This document shows positions 1-6,131 of a DNA stretch of 8,869 bases, in pieces. The notes beneath the pieces were generated by a model that saw nothing but the letters and a program-made list of their open reading frames with translations, had not been told where the DNA came from and searched no databases. The translations under genes and the position numbers were made by a program. How positions within the stretch are numbered: the first letter of the stretch is position 1; every line of letters starts with the position of its first letter. The DNA is from an uncultured Clostridia bacterium (lineage in GTDB: Bacteria > Bacillota > Clostridia > UBA1381): NCBI GenBank assembly GCA_934481375.1, contig CAKSPN010000060.1, positions 1-8,869 of the forward strand, given 5' to 3'.

Positions 1-286
1 TATACTCGCCAAGGCTCAATCCTGCGGTAACATCGGGTACTATGCCCTTTTCCTGCATAATGCGGAGTGCCGCCGTACTCATTGTGACAATGGCAGGCTG
101 TGTGTTTTCGGTTATCATAAGCGTTTCGGAGTCTCCGTTCCAGATCATATCGCTAATGCTAAATCCCAGAGCCTCGTCAGCCTCTTTAAACGTTTTTGCC
201 GCACATTCAAAATTATCTGCCAGTTCCTTGCCCATACCTATAGCCTGTGAGCCTTGACCGGAGAATAAAAATGCAAGTTTACCCAT
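1..286 (-). CDS. fabD: Malonyl-CoA:ACP transacylase, N-terminal part (cut by window edge)
   Basis: Transfers the malonyl group from malonyl-CoA to acyl carrier protein, giving the two-carbon donor for fatty-acid elongation in the cytosol. Only the first 95 codons are present; the rest lies beyond position 1. The visible protein begins MGKLAFLFSGQGSQAIGMG, with the GQGSQ motif (residues 10-14) that opens every FabD, and reaches GLSLGEY at the window edge, which is the GxSxG nucleophile elbow carrying the catalytic serine. The residue before the serine region is Leu where E. coli has His (GHSLGEY). The ATG at 286-284 has an AAAGGA-type ribosome binding site about 9 nt upstream. It starts 15 nt after the fabK stop, so the two are very probably co-transcribed. 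The motifs and neighbours leave little doubt about the family. Confidence 0.95.
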   Translation of the reverse strand, partial: MGKLAFLFSGQGSQAIGMGKELADNFECAAKTFKEADEALGFSISDMIWNGDSETLMITENTQPAIVTMSTAALRIMQEKGIVPDVTAGLSLGEY

Positions 287-301
287 AATCTTTTATCCTT
301 T

Positions 302-1240
302 CTACTTAAGCTTAGCTGAAATTCCGTCCGCAACTTCCTGCATATTTTCAAAATAGCTTTTTATAATATCTGCGCACGGCTCTATTTTATGAACCATAGC
401 GGCAGACTGTCCCGCCATGAGCGAGCCTGTTTCCGTGTCTCCGTCCTCGAAAGCACGGCGCAGTCCGCCCACTCCGAGTTTTTCTATTTCTTCAAACGGC
501 GCGCCCTCTTTTTCAAGGCGTTCATACTCTTTTGTAAGCTTGTTTTTAAGCGCTCGCACAGGCGCTCCCGTTGAACGTCCCGTTACAACGGCGTCACGCT
601 CACGTGCTTTTAATACAGCCTGTTTGTAATTATCGTGCGCAATACACTCGTCCGAGCAGATAAATCTCGTTCCGACCTGTATGCCGTCCGCTCCGAGAGC
701 GAACGCCGCCGCCGCACCACGCTTATCCGCAATACCGCCTGCCGCAACGACAGGTATACTTACTGCGTCCGCAACCTGCGGAACAAGCACCATTGTGGTA
801 AGCTCGCCTATGTGTCCGCCGGCTTCCGTACCCTCGGCAATAACCGCATCTGCACCGTACTTTTCCATACGTGACGCAAGCGCCGCACTCGGTACTACGG
901 GAAGAATTTTTATTCCCGCCGCTTTGAGCGGTTCAATATATTTTCCGGGATTGCCTGCGCCCGTTGCAACAACGGCAGGCTTTTCCTCAATTATCATATT
1001 CATAACATCCTCCGCAAACGGCGACATAAGCATAACGTTTACGCCGAACGGCTTATCGGTAAGAGTTCTGCATTTTTTTATCTGCTCTCTTACAACATCG
1101 GCAGGTGCGCCGCCGGCGGCAATAAGTCCAAGTCCGCCTCCGTTTGAAACAGCCGCCGCAAGCTCCGCTGTGGCAACCCACGCCATACCTCCCTGAATAA
1201 TGGGATATTCAATTCCCAACAGTTCGCATAATCTGTTCAT
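302..1240 (-). CDS. fabK: FMN-dependent enoyl-ACP reductase II
   Basis: Reduces the trans-2-enoyl-ACP double bond, the last step of each fatty-acid elongation cycle. FabK is a TIM-barrel flavoenzyme unrelated to FabI. The 312-residue product resembles Streptococcus pneumoniae FabK along its length: EYPIIQGGMAWVA near residues 11-23, TDKPFGVNVMLMSPF (61-75), TGAGNP (93-98), AEGTEAGGHIG (135-145) with the conserved active-site His143, VVAAGGIAD (164-172) and VGTRF (189-193) for FMN phosphate binding, and SLMAGQ (273-278). The start MNRLCELLG is chosen because a GGAGG sits 7 nt upstream; the frame stays open for 39 more codons, but that extension lacks family similarity. The related 2-nitropropane dioxygenase/nitronate monooxygenase family is an alternative, but the motifs and the fab neighbours favour FabK. 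No second enoyl reductase is visible in the window. FabK enzymes are typically insensitive to triclosan. Confidence 0.95.
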   Translation of the reverse strand: MNRLCELLGIEYPIIQGGMAWVATAELAAAVSNGGGLGLIAAGGAPADVVREQIKKCRTLTDKPFGVNVMLMSPFAEDVMNMIIEEKPAVVATGAGNPGKYIEPLKAAGIKILPVVPSAALASRMEKYGADAVIAEGTEAGGHIGELTTMVLVPQVADAVSIPVVAAGGIADKRGAAAAFALGADGIQVGTRFICSDECIAHDNYKQAVLKARERDAVVTGRSTGAPVRALKNKLTKEYERLEKEGAPFEEIEKLGVGGLRRAFEDGDTETGSLMAGQSAAMVHKIEPCADIIKSYFENMQEVADGISAKLK

Positions 1241-1247
1241 CGTATTT

Positions 1248-1252
1248 CCTCC
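1248..1252 (-). promoter_or_regulatory. Ribosome binding site deciding the fabK start
   Basis: GGAGG on the minus strand, 7 nt upstream of the ATG at 1240-1238. It fixes the fabK start at MNRLCELLG and rules out the longer open frame that reaches back to 1357. Confidence 0.85.
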
Positions 1253-1280
1253 GTTTCTTGTATGGTTAAATTTTTGTTTT

Positions 1281-1295
1281 CGGTAAAATATACCG
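1281..1295. repeat. Short perfect inverted repeat in the fabK leader
   Basis: CGGTA-aaata-TACCG, two 5-bp arms around a 5-nt AT centre, lying about 28 nt upstream of the fabK ribosome binding site. There is no T-run after either arm, so it does not look like a terminator. It could be a protein-binding site or a weak hairpin in the fabH-fabK intercistronic RNA. It does not match the FapR operator. I found no convincing promoter for fabK in the surrounding 1253-1362 stretch, which is AT-rich and otherwise featureless. Confidence 0.35.
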
Positions 1296-1362
1296 TTTAT
1301 TCTTTCTTTTTTGTCCCGTTGTAAAAATGCAACAAGCAAATTATTTGTTTGACGCACACCGA

Positions 1363-1691
1363 TTTTCTTTGTTGCGGAAAAGAAGCAAACAGATTGCTTT
1401 TTAAAGGCACGCCGATGTATGTGTATACTTCAAGTGTCTAAAAAGGGGCGGGATGCGCCGTTTATTTTTCCTCTTTTCTTTGTTGCGGAAAAGAAGCAAG
1501 CAGATTACTCTTTGAAGGCACGCCGATGTATGTGTATACTTCAAGTGCCTGAAAAGGGCGGGATGCGCCGTTTATTTTTCCTCTTTTCTTTGTTGCGGAA
1601 AAGAAGCAAGCAGATTGCTCTTTGAAGGCACGCCGATGTATGTGTATACTTCAAGTGCCTGAAAAGGGGCGGGATGCGCCGCTTATTTTTC
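1363..1691. repeat. Three tandem copies of a ~110-bp hairpin-rich repeat between fabH and fabK
   Basis: Direct head-to-tail copies at 1363-1473 (111 bp), 1474-1583 (110 bp) and 1584-1691 (108 bp, truncated at the fabH side). Copies 2 and 3 differ by one A/G, one missing G in a G-run and one T/C. Copy 1 differs from copy 3 at six positions and carries A or T at every one. Each unit contains CTTTTC/GAAAAG arms around TTTGTTGCG (TTTTC/GAAAA in copy 1), AGGCAC/GTGCCT arms around a loop that holds a GTAT-GTGT-ATAC mini-hairpin, and a GGCG/CGCC hairpin followed by TTTATTTTT on the plus strand. Copies 2 and 3 also carry TTGAAG-17 bp-TATACT on the plus strand (TTAAAG-17-TATACT in copy 1). The last unit ends 7 bp from the fabH stop codon. 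With 1253-1362 this fills the 458-bp fabH-fabK gap. A coding role is unlikely because the 110-bp period breaks the frame. There are no spacers, so it is not CRISPR. Confidence 0.93.
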
Positions 1692-1698
1692 GCAAGAA

Positions 1699-2676
1699 TT
1701 ATAGTTCGACAACAGCTCCCGCATATGTCAGTCCTCCGCCAAAGCCGACTAAAACAACTTTGTCGCCCTTTTTAACTCTGCCGCATTCAACAGCTTCGCA
1801 GAGCGCTACGGGGATACAAGAGGCGGAGGTGTTTCCGTACTTATTAAGAGTATAGAAAACTTTTTCGTCTGTTATACCCATTCTTTTAACTGCGCTTTCC
1901 ACTATTCTGTAATTTGCCTGATGCGGTACAACAAGCTCTATATCGTCCCATGTAAGTCCCGCTTTTTCAAGCACACGCTGTGACGAGTCCGCCATTGCCT
2001 TGACGGCAAATTTCATTACGGACTGTCCTGCCATCCAGATAGTTTCCTTTCTGTGGCTCACACGCTTTTCCGTTTCCTCGGGATCCTCTTTATATGCAAG
2101 CATTGTAAGCGTATCGCCGCCAGCGCCGTCAGCGCCCATTTCGCAGGCTATAACGCCCGGCTTATCGGACGCCGTAAGTACCGCCGCACCGGCGGCGTCG
2201 CCGAACAGCACACAGGTTGCTCTGTCATTATAATCGGTCGCTTTGCTTAAAACGTCAGCCGCTACCAAAAGTATATTTCTATATGTTCCCGTTTCAATAA
2301 ACTGTTTCGCAATCATAAGTCCTGCGACAAATCCCGAACAAGCGGTATTGAAATCAAACGCCGCCGCATTTACCGCACCGATATTTTTCTGCACAACGCA
2401 CGAACAGGACGGTGTGAAATAGTCCGGAGTTACGGTTGCAAGCATTATAAGGTCAATATCCTCCGCAGACATTTTGGCATTCTCAAGTGCATTCTGCGCT
2501 GCTTTTGTTGCCATATCTGTTGTGAACTCGTTATCCGCACTTATGCGCCTTTCCTCAATTCCCGTTCGGCGCACTATCCATTCATTGTTCGTGTCCACAA
2601 TGCTTTCCATATATGCGTTATCGTATATTTTCTCGGGCAAATATTTGCCCAGTCCCGCAATTTTTACATATGTCAT
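1699..2676 (-). CDS. fabH: Beta-ketoacyl-ACP synthase III
   Basis: Condenses acetyl-CoA (or a branched acyl-CoA primer) with malonyl-ACP to start fatty-acid synthesis. The 325-residue product has the usual family length and the complete Cys-His-Asn catalytic triad: Cys113 in DFNTACSGF, His252 in VPHQANYRI, and Asn282 in KYGNTSAS. The N-terminal IAGLGKYLPE, the RTGIEERR segment (38-44) and the C-terminal GFGGGLTYAGAVV are also typical. The ATG at 2676-2674 overlaps the plsX stop as ATGA, which suggests translational coupling, and a GGAGG lies 10 nt upstream inside plsX. Primer preference (straight or branched chain) cannot be read from motifs. Immediately downstream, where clusters of this type often carry acpP before fabK, there is only the tandem repeat. 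Confidence 0.97.
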   Translation of the reverse strand: MTYVKIAGLGKYLPEKIYDNAYMESIVDTNNEWIVRRTGIEERRISADNEFTTDMATKAAQNALENAKMSAEDIDLIMLATVTPDYFTPSCSCVVQKNIGAVNAAAFDFNTACSGFVAGLMIAKQFIETGTYRNILLVAADVLSKATDYNDRATCVLFGDAAGAAVLTASDKPGVIACEMGADGAGGDTLTMLAYKEDPEETEKRVSHRKETIWMAGQSVMKFAVKAMADSSQRVLEKAGLTWDDIELVVPHQANYRIVESAVKRMGITDEKVFYTLNKYGNTSASCIPVALCEAVECGRVKKGDKVVLVGFGGGLTYAGAVVEL

Positions 2677-3677
2677 CTGCTTTGTTCCTCCCGTTCTTTC
2701 AGATACATTGATATTTCCTCATTAACGTTTGCCTCAACATATTTTTTCGTCTGCTCTATCGCCTTAAATGCGGTAAAAGTATCGGACGAGCCGTGGCTCT
2801 TTATAATCGGGCGCTTTATTCCCAAAAGCGGAGCGCCGCCGTATTCACGATAATCCATCGATTTTTTGAAGTCGTTTATTCCGCTGCGCACAAACAATGC
2901 GCCGACAGCGGTTATGAAATTCTTCTTGAAAATACTCTTGAGCCTGCTGCCCACAACGTGACCCATTCCCTCGATAGTCTTTAAAATCACGTTTCCGACA
3001 AAGCCGTCGGTTGTTATGACGTCGGCGTTTCCTTCCATTATATCTCTGCCCTCTATGTTGCCGATAAAGTTAATCTTTTCGTTTTCGAGCAGTTTGTACG
3101 CCTCTTTTGTAAGCGTATCGCCCTTGCCCTCCTCCTCGCCGTTTGAAACAAGTCCGATTTTAGGAGAGCTTATTCCGACAACATTCTTCATATATATGTG
3201 ACCCATAACCGCAAACTGGACAAGATTTTCCGGTCTGCAATTCGTGTTTGCGCCGGCGTCTATAAGCATTTTGGGTCCCTTAGCCGTAGGCAGAAGCGTT
3301 GCGAGTGCCGGGCGAAGTATGCCCTTTAACCGTCCCACAATCAGCAGTCCCGACGCAAGAATTGCTCCCGTATTTCCCATTGAAAGCAGTGCGTCGCCCT
3401 CGCCGTTTTTGAGCATATTGGCGGCAACAACTATTGATGCGTTTTTCTTGCTCCTTACCGCCTTTGCCGGTTCCTCGTGATTTGTTATCACCTCGTCGGC
3501 ATTTACGATTGTAACATTTGAGCCGTGGTAGTCATACTTTTCGGCTTCTTTTCGTATAACGTCCTCTTTTCCGACCAGAACAACCTCTATCCCAAGCTGT
3601 TTTGCCGCTTTGACACCTGCTTCGACAGGCACCTGCGGTGCATTGTCGCCGCCCATAGCGTCAATTATGATTTTCAT
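2673..3677 (-). CDS. plsX: Phosphate acyltransferase (acyl-ACP:phosphate)
   Basis: Makes acyl-phosphate from long-chain acyl-ACP and inorganic phosphate, feeding PlsY and so linking fatty-acid synthesis to phospholipid assembly at the membrane. The 334-residue protein has the usual PlsX length and signature blocks: IDAMGGDNAP (5-14), LLSMGNTGAILA (98-108), LIDAGANTNCRPENLVQFA (139-156), GLVSNGEEEGKGDTL (175-189), TTDGFVGNVILK (222-233), EYGGAPLLGI (279-287) and KSHGSSD (293-299). The start MKIIIDAMGG is supported by a GGAGG 9 nt upstream and by family alignment; the frame is open 22 codons further into fapR, but that part is not PlsX-like. It starts 16 nt after the fapR stop and overlaps fabH by 4 nt, so all three should be one transcript. 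The fapR-plsX order matches Bacillus subtilis. Confidence 0.97.
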   Translation of the reverse strand: MKIIIDAMGGDNAPQVPVEAGVKAAKQLGIEVVLVGKEDVIRKEAEKYDYHGSNVTIVNADEVITNHEEPAKAVRSKKNASIVVAANMLKNGEGDALLSMGNTGAILASGLLIVGRLKGILRPALATLLPTAKGPKMLIDAGANTNCRPENLVQFAVMGHIYMKNVVGISSPKIGLVSNGEEEGKGDTLTKEAYKLLENEKINFIGNIEGRDIMEGNADVITTDGFVGNVILKTIEGMGHVVGSRLKSIFKKNFITAVGALFVRSGINDFKKSMDYREYGGAPLLGIKRPIIKSHGSSDTFTAFKAIEQTKKYVEANVNEEISMYLKEREEQSR

Positions 3678-3693
3678 TTGTTTCCGCCTCCGA

Positions 3694-4236
3694 TTATTCG
3701 CTGTCGATAACAGCCAGACTGAATTTACCTCTGAAAACCTCATTCAGGTTCGCTTTTATAAATACGTGTACAAGATATTCCCTCTCACGTACACGCACCA
3801 CCTCCGACCTTGCCACGAGCCGCTCGCCCGAAAGGACTTCCTTGATGTATTTCACGTTTGCAACCTTTACAAGCGCCGATTTTGCCTTTATAACGTGCAG
3901 TGCAAGATTTTCCGCCAATGCATATATGCACTGACTGCGCACAATATTTGTATTTTCAAAAAGCATTGAGTCGTCCGTTTCAAGAACGGATATTCCGTTA
4001 TGAAACGGGTCAATATCTAAAAGCTCACCCTCATTGCTCTGAGTGTTCATTTCGCCCCGCGCCATATCTCTTATGCGCTCTCTGTACTCCGCAATCCCCA
4101 ATTCGGCACGGTCAAAGCGTATGGTTGATATGCTCACATGGCAGGCTTTTGCCAAATCCTCATCTTTCAGAAACGGGTTTTTGTGTATCTCTTTTATCAA
4201 GTAAGCGTGGCGGTCTTTTTTCAGTGTTTTCCCCAC
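3694..4236 (-). CDS. fapR: Malonyl-CoA-responsive transcriptional repressor of lipid synthesis
   Basis: In Bacillus and relatives FapR represses fatty-acid and phospholipid genes and is released when malonyl-CoA binds. The 180-residue product matches the family in length and layout. An N-terminal winged-helix DNA-binding domain (about residues 10-62) contains SISTIRFDRAELGIAEYRER (35-54), the FapR recognition-helix signature. It is joined to a hotdog-fold effector domain (about 85-180) with FENTNIVRSQCIYALAENLA (93-112) and a FRGKFSLAVID C-terminus. The GTG at 4236 is chosen because AAGGGGGT lies 6 nt upstream; an in-frame TTG at 4257 would place that site inside the gene. The gene is the first of the fapR-plsX-fabH run, directly behind a FapR operator and promoter, so autoregulation is expected. 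DeoR-type regulators share the HTH, but the hotdog domain and the operator settle the identity. Confidence 0.95.
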   Translation of the reverse strand: MGKTLKKDRHAYLIKEIHKNPFLKDEDLAKACHVSISTIRFDRAELGIAEYRERIRDMARGEMNTQSNEGELLDIDPFHNGISVLETDDSMLFENTNIVRSQCIYALAENLALHVIKAKSALVKVANVKYIKEVLSGERLVARSEVVRVREREYLVHVFIKANLNEVFRGKFSLAVIDSE

Positions 4237-4242
4237 ACAGAT

Positions 4243-4250
4243 ACCCCCTT
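4243..4250 (-). promoter_or_regulatory. Ribosome binding site deciding the fapR GTG start
   Basis: AAGGGGGT on the minus strand ends 6 nt before the GTG at 4236-4234. The alternative TTG at 4257-4255 has no comparable site, so the GTG start is preferred. Confidence 0.75.
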
Positions 4251-4270
4251 TTGACAATTTATCAACAATT

Positions 4271-4289
4271 ATTAGTATCAGGTACTAAT
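4271..4289 (-). promoter_or_regulatory. FapR operator
   Basis: ATTAGTATCAGGTACTAAT on the plus strand, reading ATTAGTACCTGATACTAAT on the transcribed side. This is essentially the known FapR box (TTAGTACCTGATACTAA): 7-bp perfect arms ATTAGTA/TACTAAT around a 5-nt centre. It lies between the -10 element (4299-4304) and the fapR ribosome binding site, starting a few bases past the predicted transcription start. Bound FapR would therefore block promoter clearance. This is direct sequence support for malonyl-CoA feedback control of the operon. Confidence 0.93.
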
Positions 4290-4298
4290 TCTTAAATG

Positions 4299-4327
4299 AT
4301 TATATATCATTGTCTTCCGATATTCAA
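4299..4327 (-). promoter_or_regulatory. Sigma-A-type promoter of the fapR-plsX-fabH operon
   Basis: On the minus strand, -35 TTGAAT (4327-4322), a 17-bp spacer, then -10 TATAAT (4304-4299). The predicted transcription start is near 4292, just before the FapR operator. The spacing is ideal and the -10 is a perfect consensus match. It lies in the gap behind the nifU terminator, so the operon is transcriptionally separate from the Fe-S pair. Confidence 0.85.
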
Positions 4328-4380
4328 GCGTTTTTTATATTTGTTATAATCGAGAAAATTTGCCGTAACATTTTTGTAAC

Positions 4381-4415
4381 AAATAAGGCTGTTGCTTATC
4401 GCAACAGCCTTATTT
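4381..4415 (-). terminator. Rho-independent terminator after nifU
   Basis: A perfect 15-bp stem (4381-4395 with 4401-4415; core AAGGCTGTTGC/GCAACAGCCTT) with a 5-nt loop. It begins directly after the nifU stop codon (4418-4416) on the minus strand. The U-rich part (TTATTT) is within the distal arm and is followed by GTTAC, so the tail is modest. On the plus strand it reads TTATTTTC, but no plus-strand gene ends here, so assignment to nifU is clear. Confidence 0.85.
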
Positions 4416-4844
4416 TCAATGTTCCTTATGACACTCAGCACAATTAAAATTGCACTTTGCCTTTGTATTAAGCTTTATTCCCGTTCTCTTGCTGTAGTCC
4501 TCAAGTGCAGACTGTATAGCCTGTTCCGCAAGCACCGAGCAGTGTATTTTTTCGGGGGGAAGTCCGTCAAGAGCCTCCATAACAGCTTTATTTGTAAGTT
4601 CCAGAGCCTCGTCAACCGTTTTTCCCTTAACCATTTCGGTTGCCATTGAGCTTGTGGCTATCGCCGCACCGCAGCCGAACGTTTTGAATTTTACGTCCTT
4701 TATGATATTATCCTCTATCTTCATATAGATTTTCATAATATCGCCGCAGACTGCGTTTCCTACCTCGCCTACCGCATTTGCGTCCTCTATTTCTCCAACA
4801 TTTCTCGGGTTTGAGAAATGATCCATAACTTTTTCACTGTACAT
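4416..4844 (-). CDS. NifU/IscU-type Fe-S cluster assembly scaffold
   Basis: Receives sulfur from the cysteine desulfurase encoded just upstream and builds a transient Fe-S cluster for delivery to apoproteins. The 142-residue protein is a single IscU/NifU-N domain with all three cluster-ligand cysteines and the conserved aspartate: Cys33 and Asp35 in NAVCGD, Cys58 in TFGCGAAIA, and Cys102 in IHCSVLAEQA. The N-terminus YSEKVMDHFSNPRNVG is classic. It lacks the NifU ferredoxin and C-terminal domains, but carries a short C-terminal tail with three more cysteines (131, 135, 138; CNFNCAECH) absent from E. coli IscU. The ATG at 4844 follows an AAAGGA site 11 nt upstream, 38 nt after the nifS stop. 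It could be called iscU or nifU; no nitrogenase genes are visible, so a housekeeping role is likely. Confidence 0.93.
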   Translation of the reverse strand: MYSEKVMDHFSNPRNVGEIEDANAVGEVGNAVCGDIMKIYMKIEDNIIKDVKFKTFGCGAAIATSSMATEMVKGKTVDEALELTNKAVMEALDGLPPEKIHCSVLAEQAIQSALEDYSKRTGIKLNTKAKCNFNCAECHKEH

Positions 4845-4863
4845 AACTGTATCATTCCTTTCC

Positions 4864-4876
4864 GTGCCGTCGGCAC
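4864..4876. repeat. Small hairpin between nifS and nifU
   Basis: GTGCC-gtc-GGCAC, a 5-bp GC-rich stem with a 3-nt loop in the 38-nt intercistronic gap, just before the nifU ribosome binding site. It has no T-tail, so it is not a terminator. It might tune the NifS:NifU ratio through RNA processing or translation, or be incidental. Confidence 0.3.
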
Positions 4877-4882
4877 ATAGCT

Positions 4883-6073
4883 TTATTTGCCTGCTTTTAA
4901 AACTTCCTCATACAAAGGCGACATATCTCTTAATCTCTGTATTATTTTCGGCAGAACTTCAAGCACGTAATCCACTTCTTCGTCCGTGGTATCCTCGCTT
5001 AAACTCATTCTTACCGAGCCGTGCGCTATCTCAGCCGGAAGTCCGATTGCGAGCAGAACATGCGACGGGTCAAGCGAACCCGATGCGCAGGCGCTTCCGC
5101 TCGATGCGGCTATACCGTACATATTTAAAAGCATCAGTATCGATTCGCCCTCTACATATTTAAACGAAAAGTTTACGTTATTGCAAAGTCTGTTTTCGTT
5201 TTTCGGTCCGTTAAGTGTGCAGTACGGAATATTTTCTTCTATTCCCTTTATCAGTCTGTCACGCTTTTCGGTCATTTTCTTAACGTTTTCGTCAAGGTTG
5301 TCCGTCGCAAGTTCAAGCGCCTTTGCAAGACCCGCTATACCGGCAAGATTTTCCGTTGCGGCACGCTTTCCACGTTCCTGTCCGCCGCCGTGAATAAGAT
5401 TGTCTATTTTAACGCCGTTTCTTATATACAGCGCTCCCACGCCCTTCGGTCCGTGGAATTTATGCGCCGAAAGCGACAGCATATCAACGCCCAACTCCTG
5501 CACGTTTATAGGCATATGCCCGATTGCCTGAACGGCGTCCGTGTGGAAAATTACTTTATGCTTTCTCGCCACTTCCGCTATTTCCTTTATCGGCTCTATT
5601 GTGCCGATTTCGTTATTTGCCGTCATAATGCTGATAAGGATAGTATCCTCGGTTATTGCGTCCTCTACGTCCTTCGGGTTTACAATTCCCTCAGAATTAA
5701 CATCAAGGTACGTAACCTTAAAGCCGTGCTTTTCAAGATATGCACACGTATTTAAAATTGCGTGATGCTCTATTTTGCTCGTTATGATATGATTGCCCTT
5801 GCTCTGATACGCCGATGCAATTCCTTTGATTGCCCAGTTATCAGCTTCACAGCCCGAGCCTGTAAAATATATTTCATTCGACTTTGCTGCGCCGAGTCTT
5901 TTCGCAATATCCGCACGCATCTTGTCCAATTCCGTGATTGCCTTGATGCCCGTATCGTAAAACTTCGACGACGCATTGCCCCATATTTCCGTAAAATACG
6001 GAAGCATTGCCTCCACAACCTCCGGCTTGGCGGCAGTTGTGGCGTTGTTATCCATATAAACCGACTTGTTCAT
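4883..6073 (-). CDS. Cysteine desulfurase (NifS/IscS family)
   Basis: A PLP-dependent enzyme that converts L-cysteine to alanine and passes the persulfide sulfur to the NifU scaffold encoded downstream. The 396-residue product has normal length and intact motifs: VYMDNNATT (5-13) at the N-terminus, IEHHAIL with cofactor-stacking His104 (101-107), TANNEIGT (151-158), HTDAVQAIGH (177-186) with Asp179 and Gln182 contacting PLP, SAHKFHGPKGVG (202-213) with Schiff-base Lys205, GGGQERGKRAATEN (229-242), and the loop SSGSACASGS with catalytic Cys329. The short SGSACASGS loop marks a group I enzyme. The ATG at 6073 has GGGAG 8 nt upstream. It is first in a two-gene operon with the scaffold. No iscR regulator gene lies next to it; the upstream neighbour is the divergent tmcAL. 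It could be labelled nifS or iscS. Confidence 0.95.
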   Translation of the reverse strand: MNKSVYMDNNATTAAKPEVVEAMLPYFTEIWGNASSKFYDTGIKAITELDKMRADIAKRLGAAKSNEIYFTGSGCEADNWAIKGIASAYQSKGNHIITSKIEHHAILNTCAYLEKHGFKVTYLDVNSEGIVNPKDVEDAITEDTILISIMTANNEIGTIEPIKEIAEVARKHKVIFHTDAVQAIGHMPINVQELGVDMLSLSAHKFHGPKGVGALYIRNGVKIDNLIHGGGQERGKRAATENLAGIAGLAKALELATDNLDENVKKMTEKRDRLIKGIEENIPYCTLNGPKNENRLCNNVNFSFKYVEGESILMLLNMYGIAASSGSACASGSLDPSHVLLAIGLPAEIAHGSVRMSLSEDTTDEEVDYVLEVLPKIIQRLRDMSPLYEEVLKAGK

Positions 6074-6098
6074 TTTGCCATCTCCCGAATATTATTTA

Positions 6099-6120
6099 CA
6101 TATGAACAAACATTCATATG
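6099..6120. promoter_or_regulatory. Palindromic probable operator in the nifS leader
   Basis: Perfect 8-bp arms CATATGAA (6099-6106) and TTCATATG (6113-6120) around a 6-nt AT-rich centre. It lies immediately downstream of the predicted transcription start of the nifS-nifU promoter, at about +5 to +27, a classic repressor position. Its TGAA-N6-TTCA core is of a type often bound by TetR-family repressors, but no regulator gene is adjacent and the protein is unknown. An RNA hairpin role is the alternative; there is no T-tail, so it is not a terminator. Confidence 0.6.
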
Positions 6121-6131
6121 TCATCAATACT

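Noticed and set aside
681..1196. A 171-codon open frame on the plus strand
   Set aside because: It lies entirely antisense to fabK, is rich in Ala, Pro, Ser and Ile as expected from a mirrored codon pattern, has no ribosome binding site, and shows no recognisable motif.
1241..1357. N-terminal extension of fabK by 39 codons
   Set aside because: It has no family similarity, and a GGAGG sits 7 nt before the internal ATG at 1240.
1253..1362. An internal promoter or second FapR box for fabK
   Set aside because: No -35/-10 pair with acceptable spacing and no TTAGTA/TACTAA arms were found on the minus strand.
1363..1691. CRISPR array
   Set aside because: The units are ~110 bp, directly adjacent with no unique spacers, and there are no cas genes.
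1419..1855. Short plus-strand open frames beginning MCILQV in the tandem repeats
   Set aside because: The 110-bp period of copy 2 shifts the frame, so the peptides are not maintained across copies, and the last one runs into antisense fabH sequence. Non-coding repeat is the simpler reading.
3678..3743. N-terminal extension of plsX by 22 codons into fapR
   Set aside because: PlsX proteins begin at the MKIIIDAMGG motif, and a GGAGG lies 9 nt upstream of that ATG.
3610..4295. Plus-strand open frames of 119 and 131 codons
   Set aside because: Both are antisense to fapR and plsX; one also crosses the operator region. There are no motifs, and the sense genes are certain.
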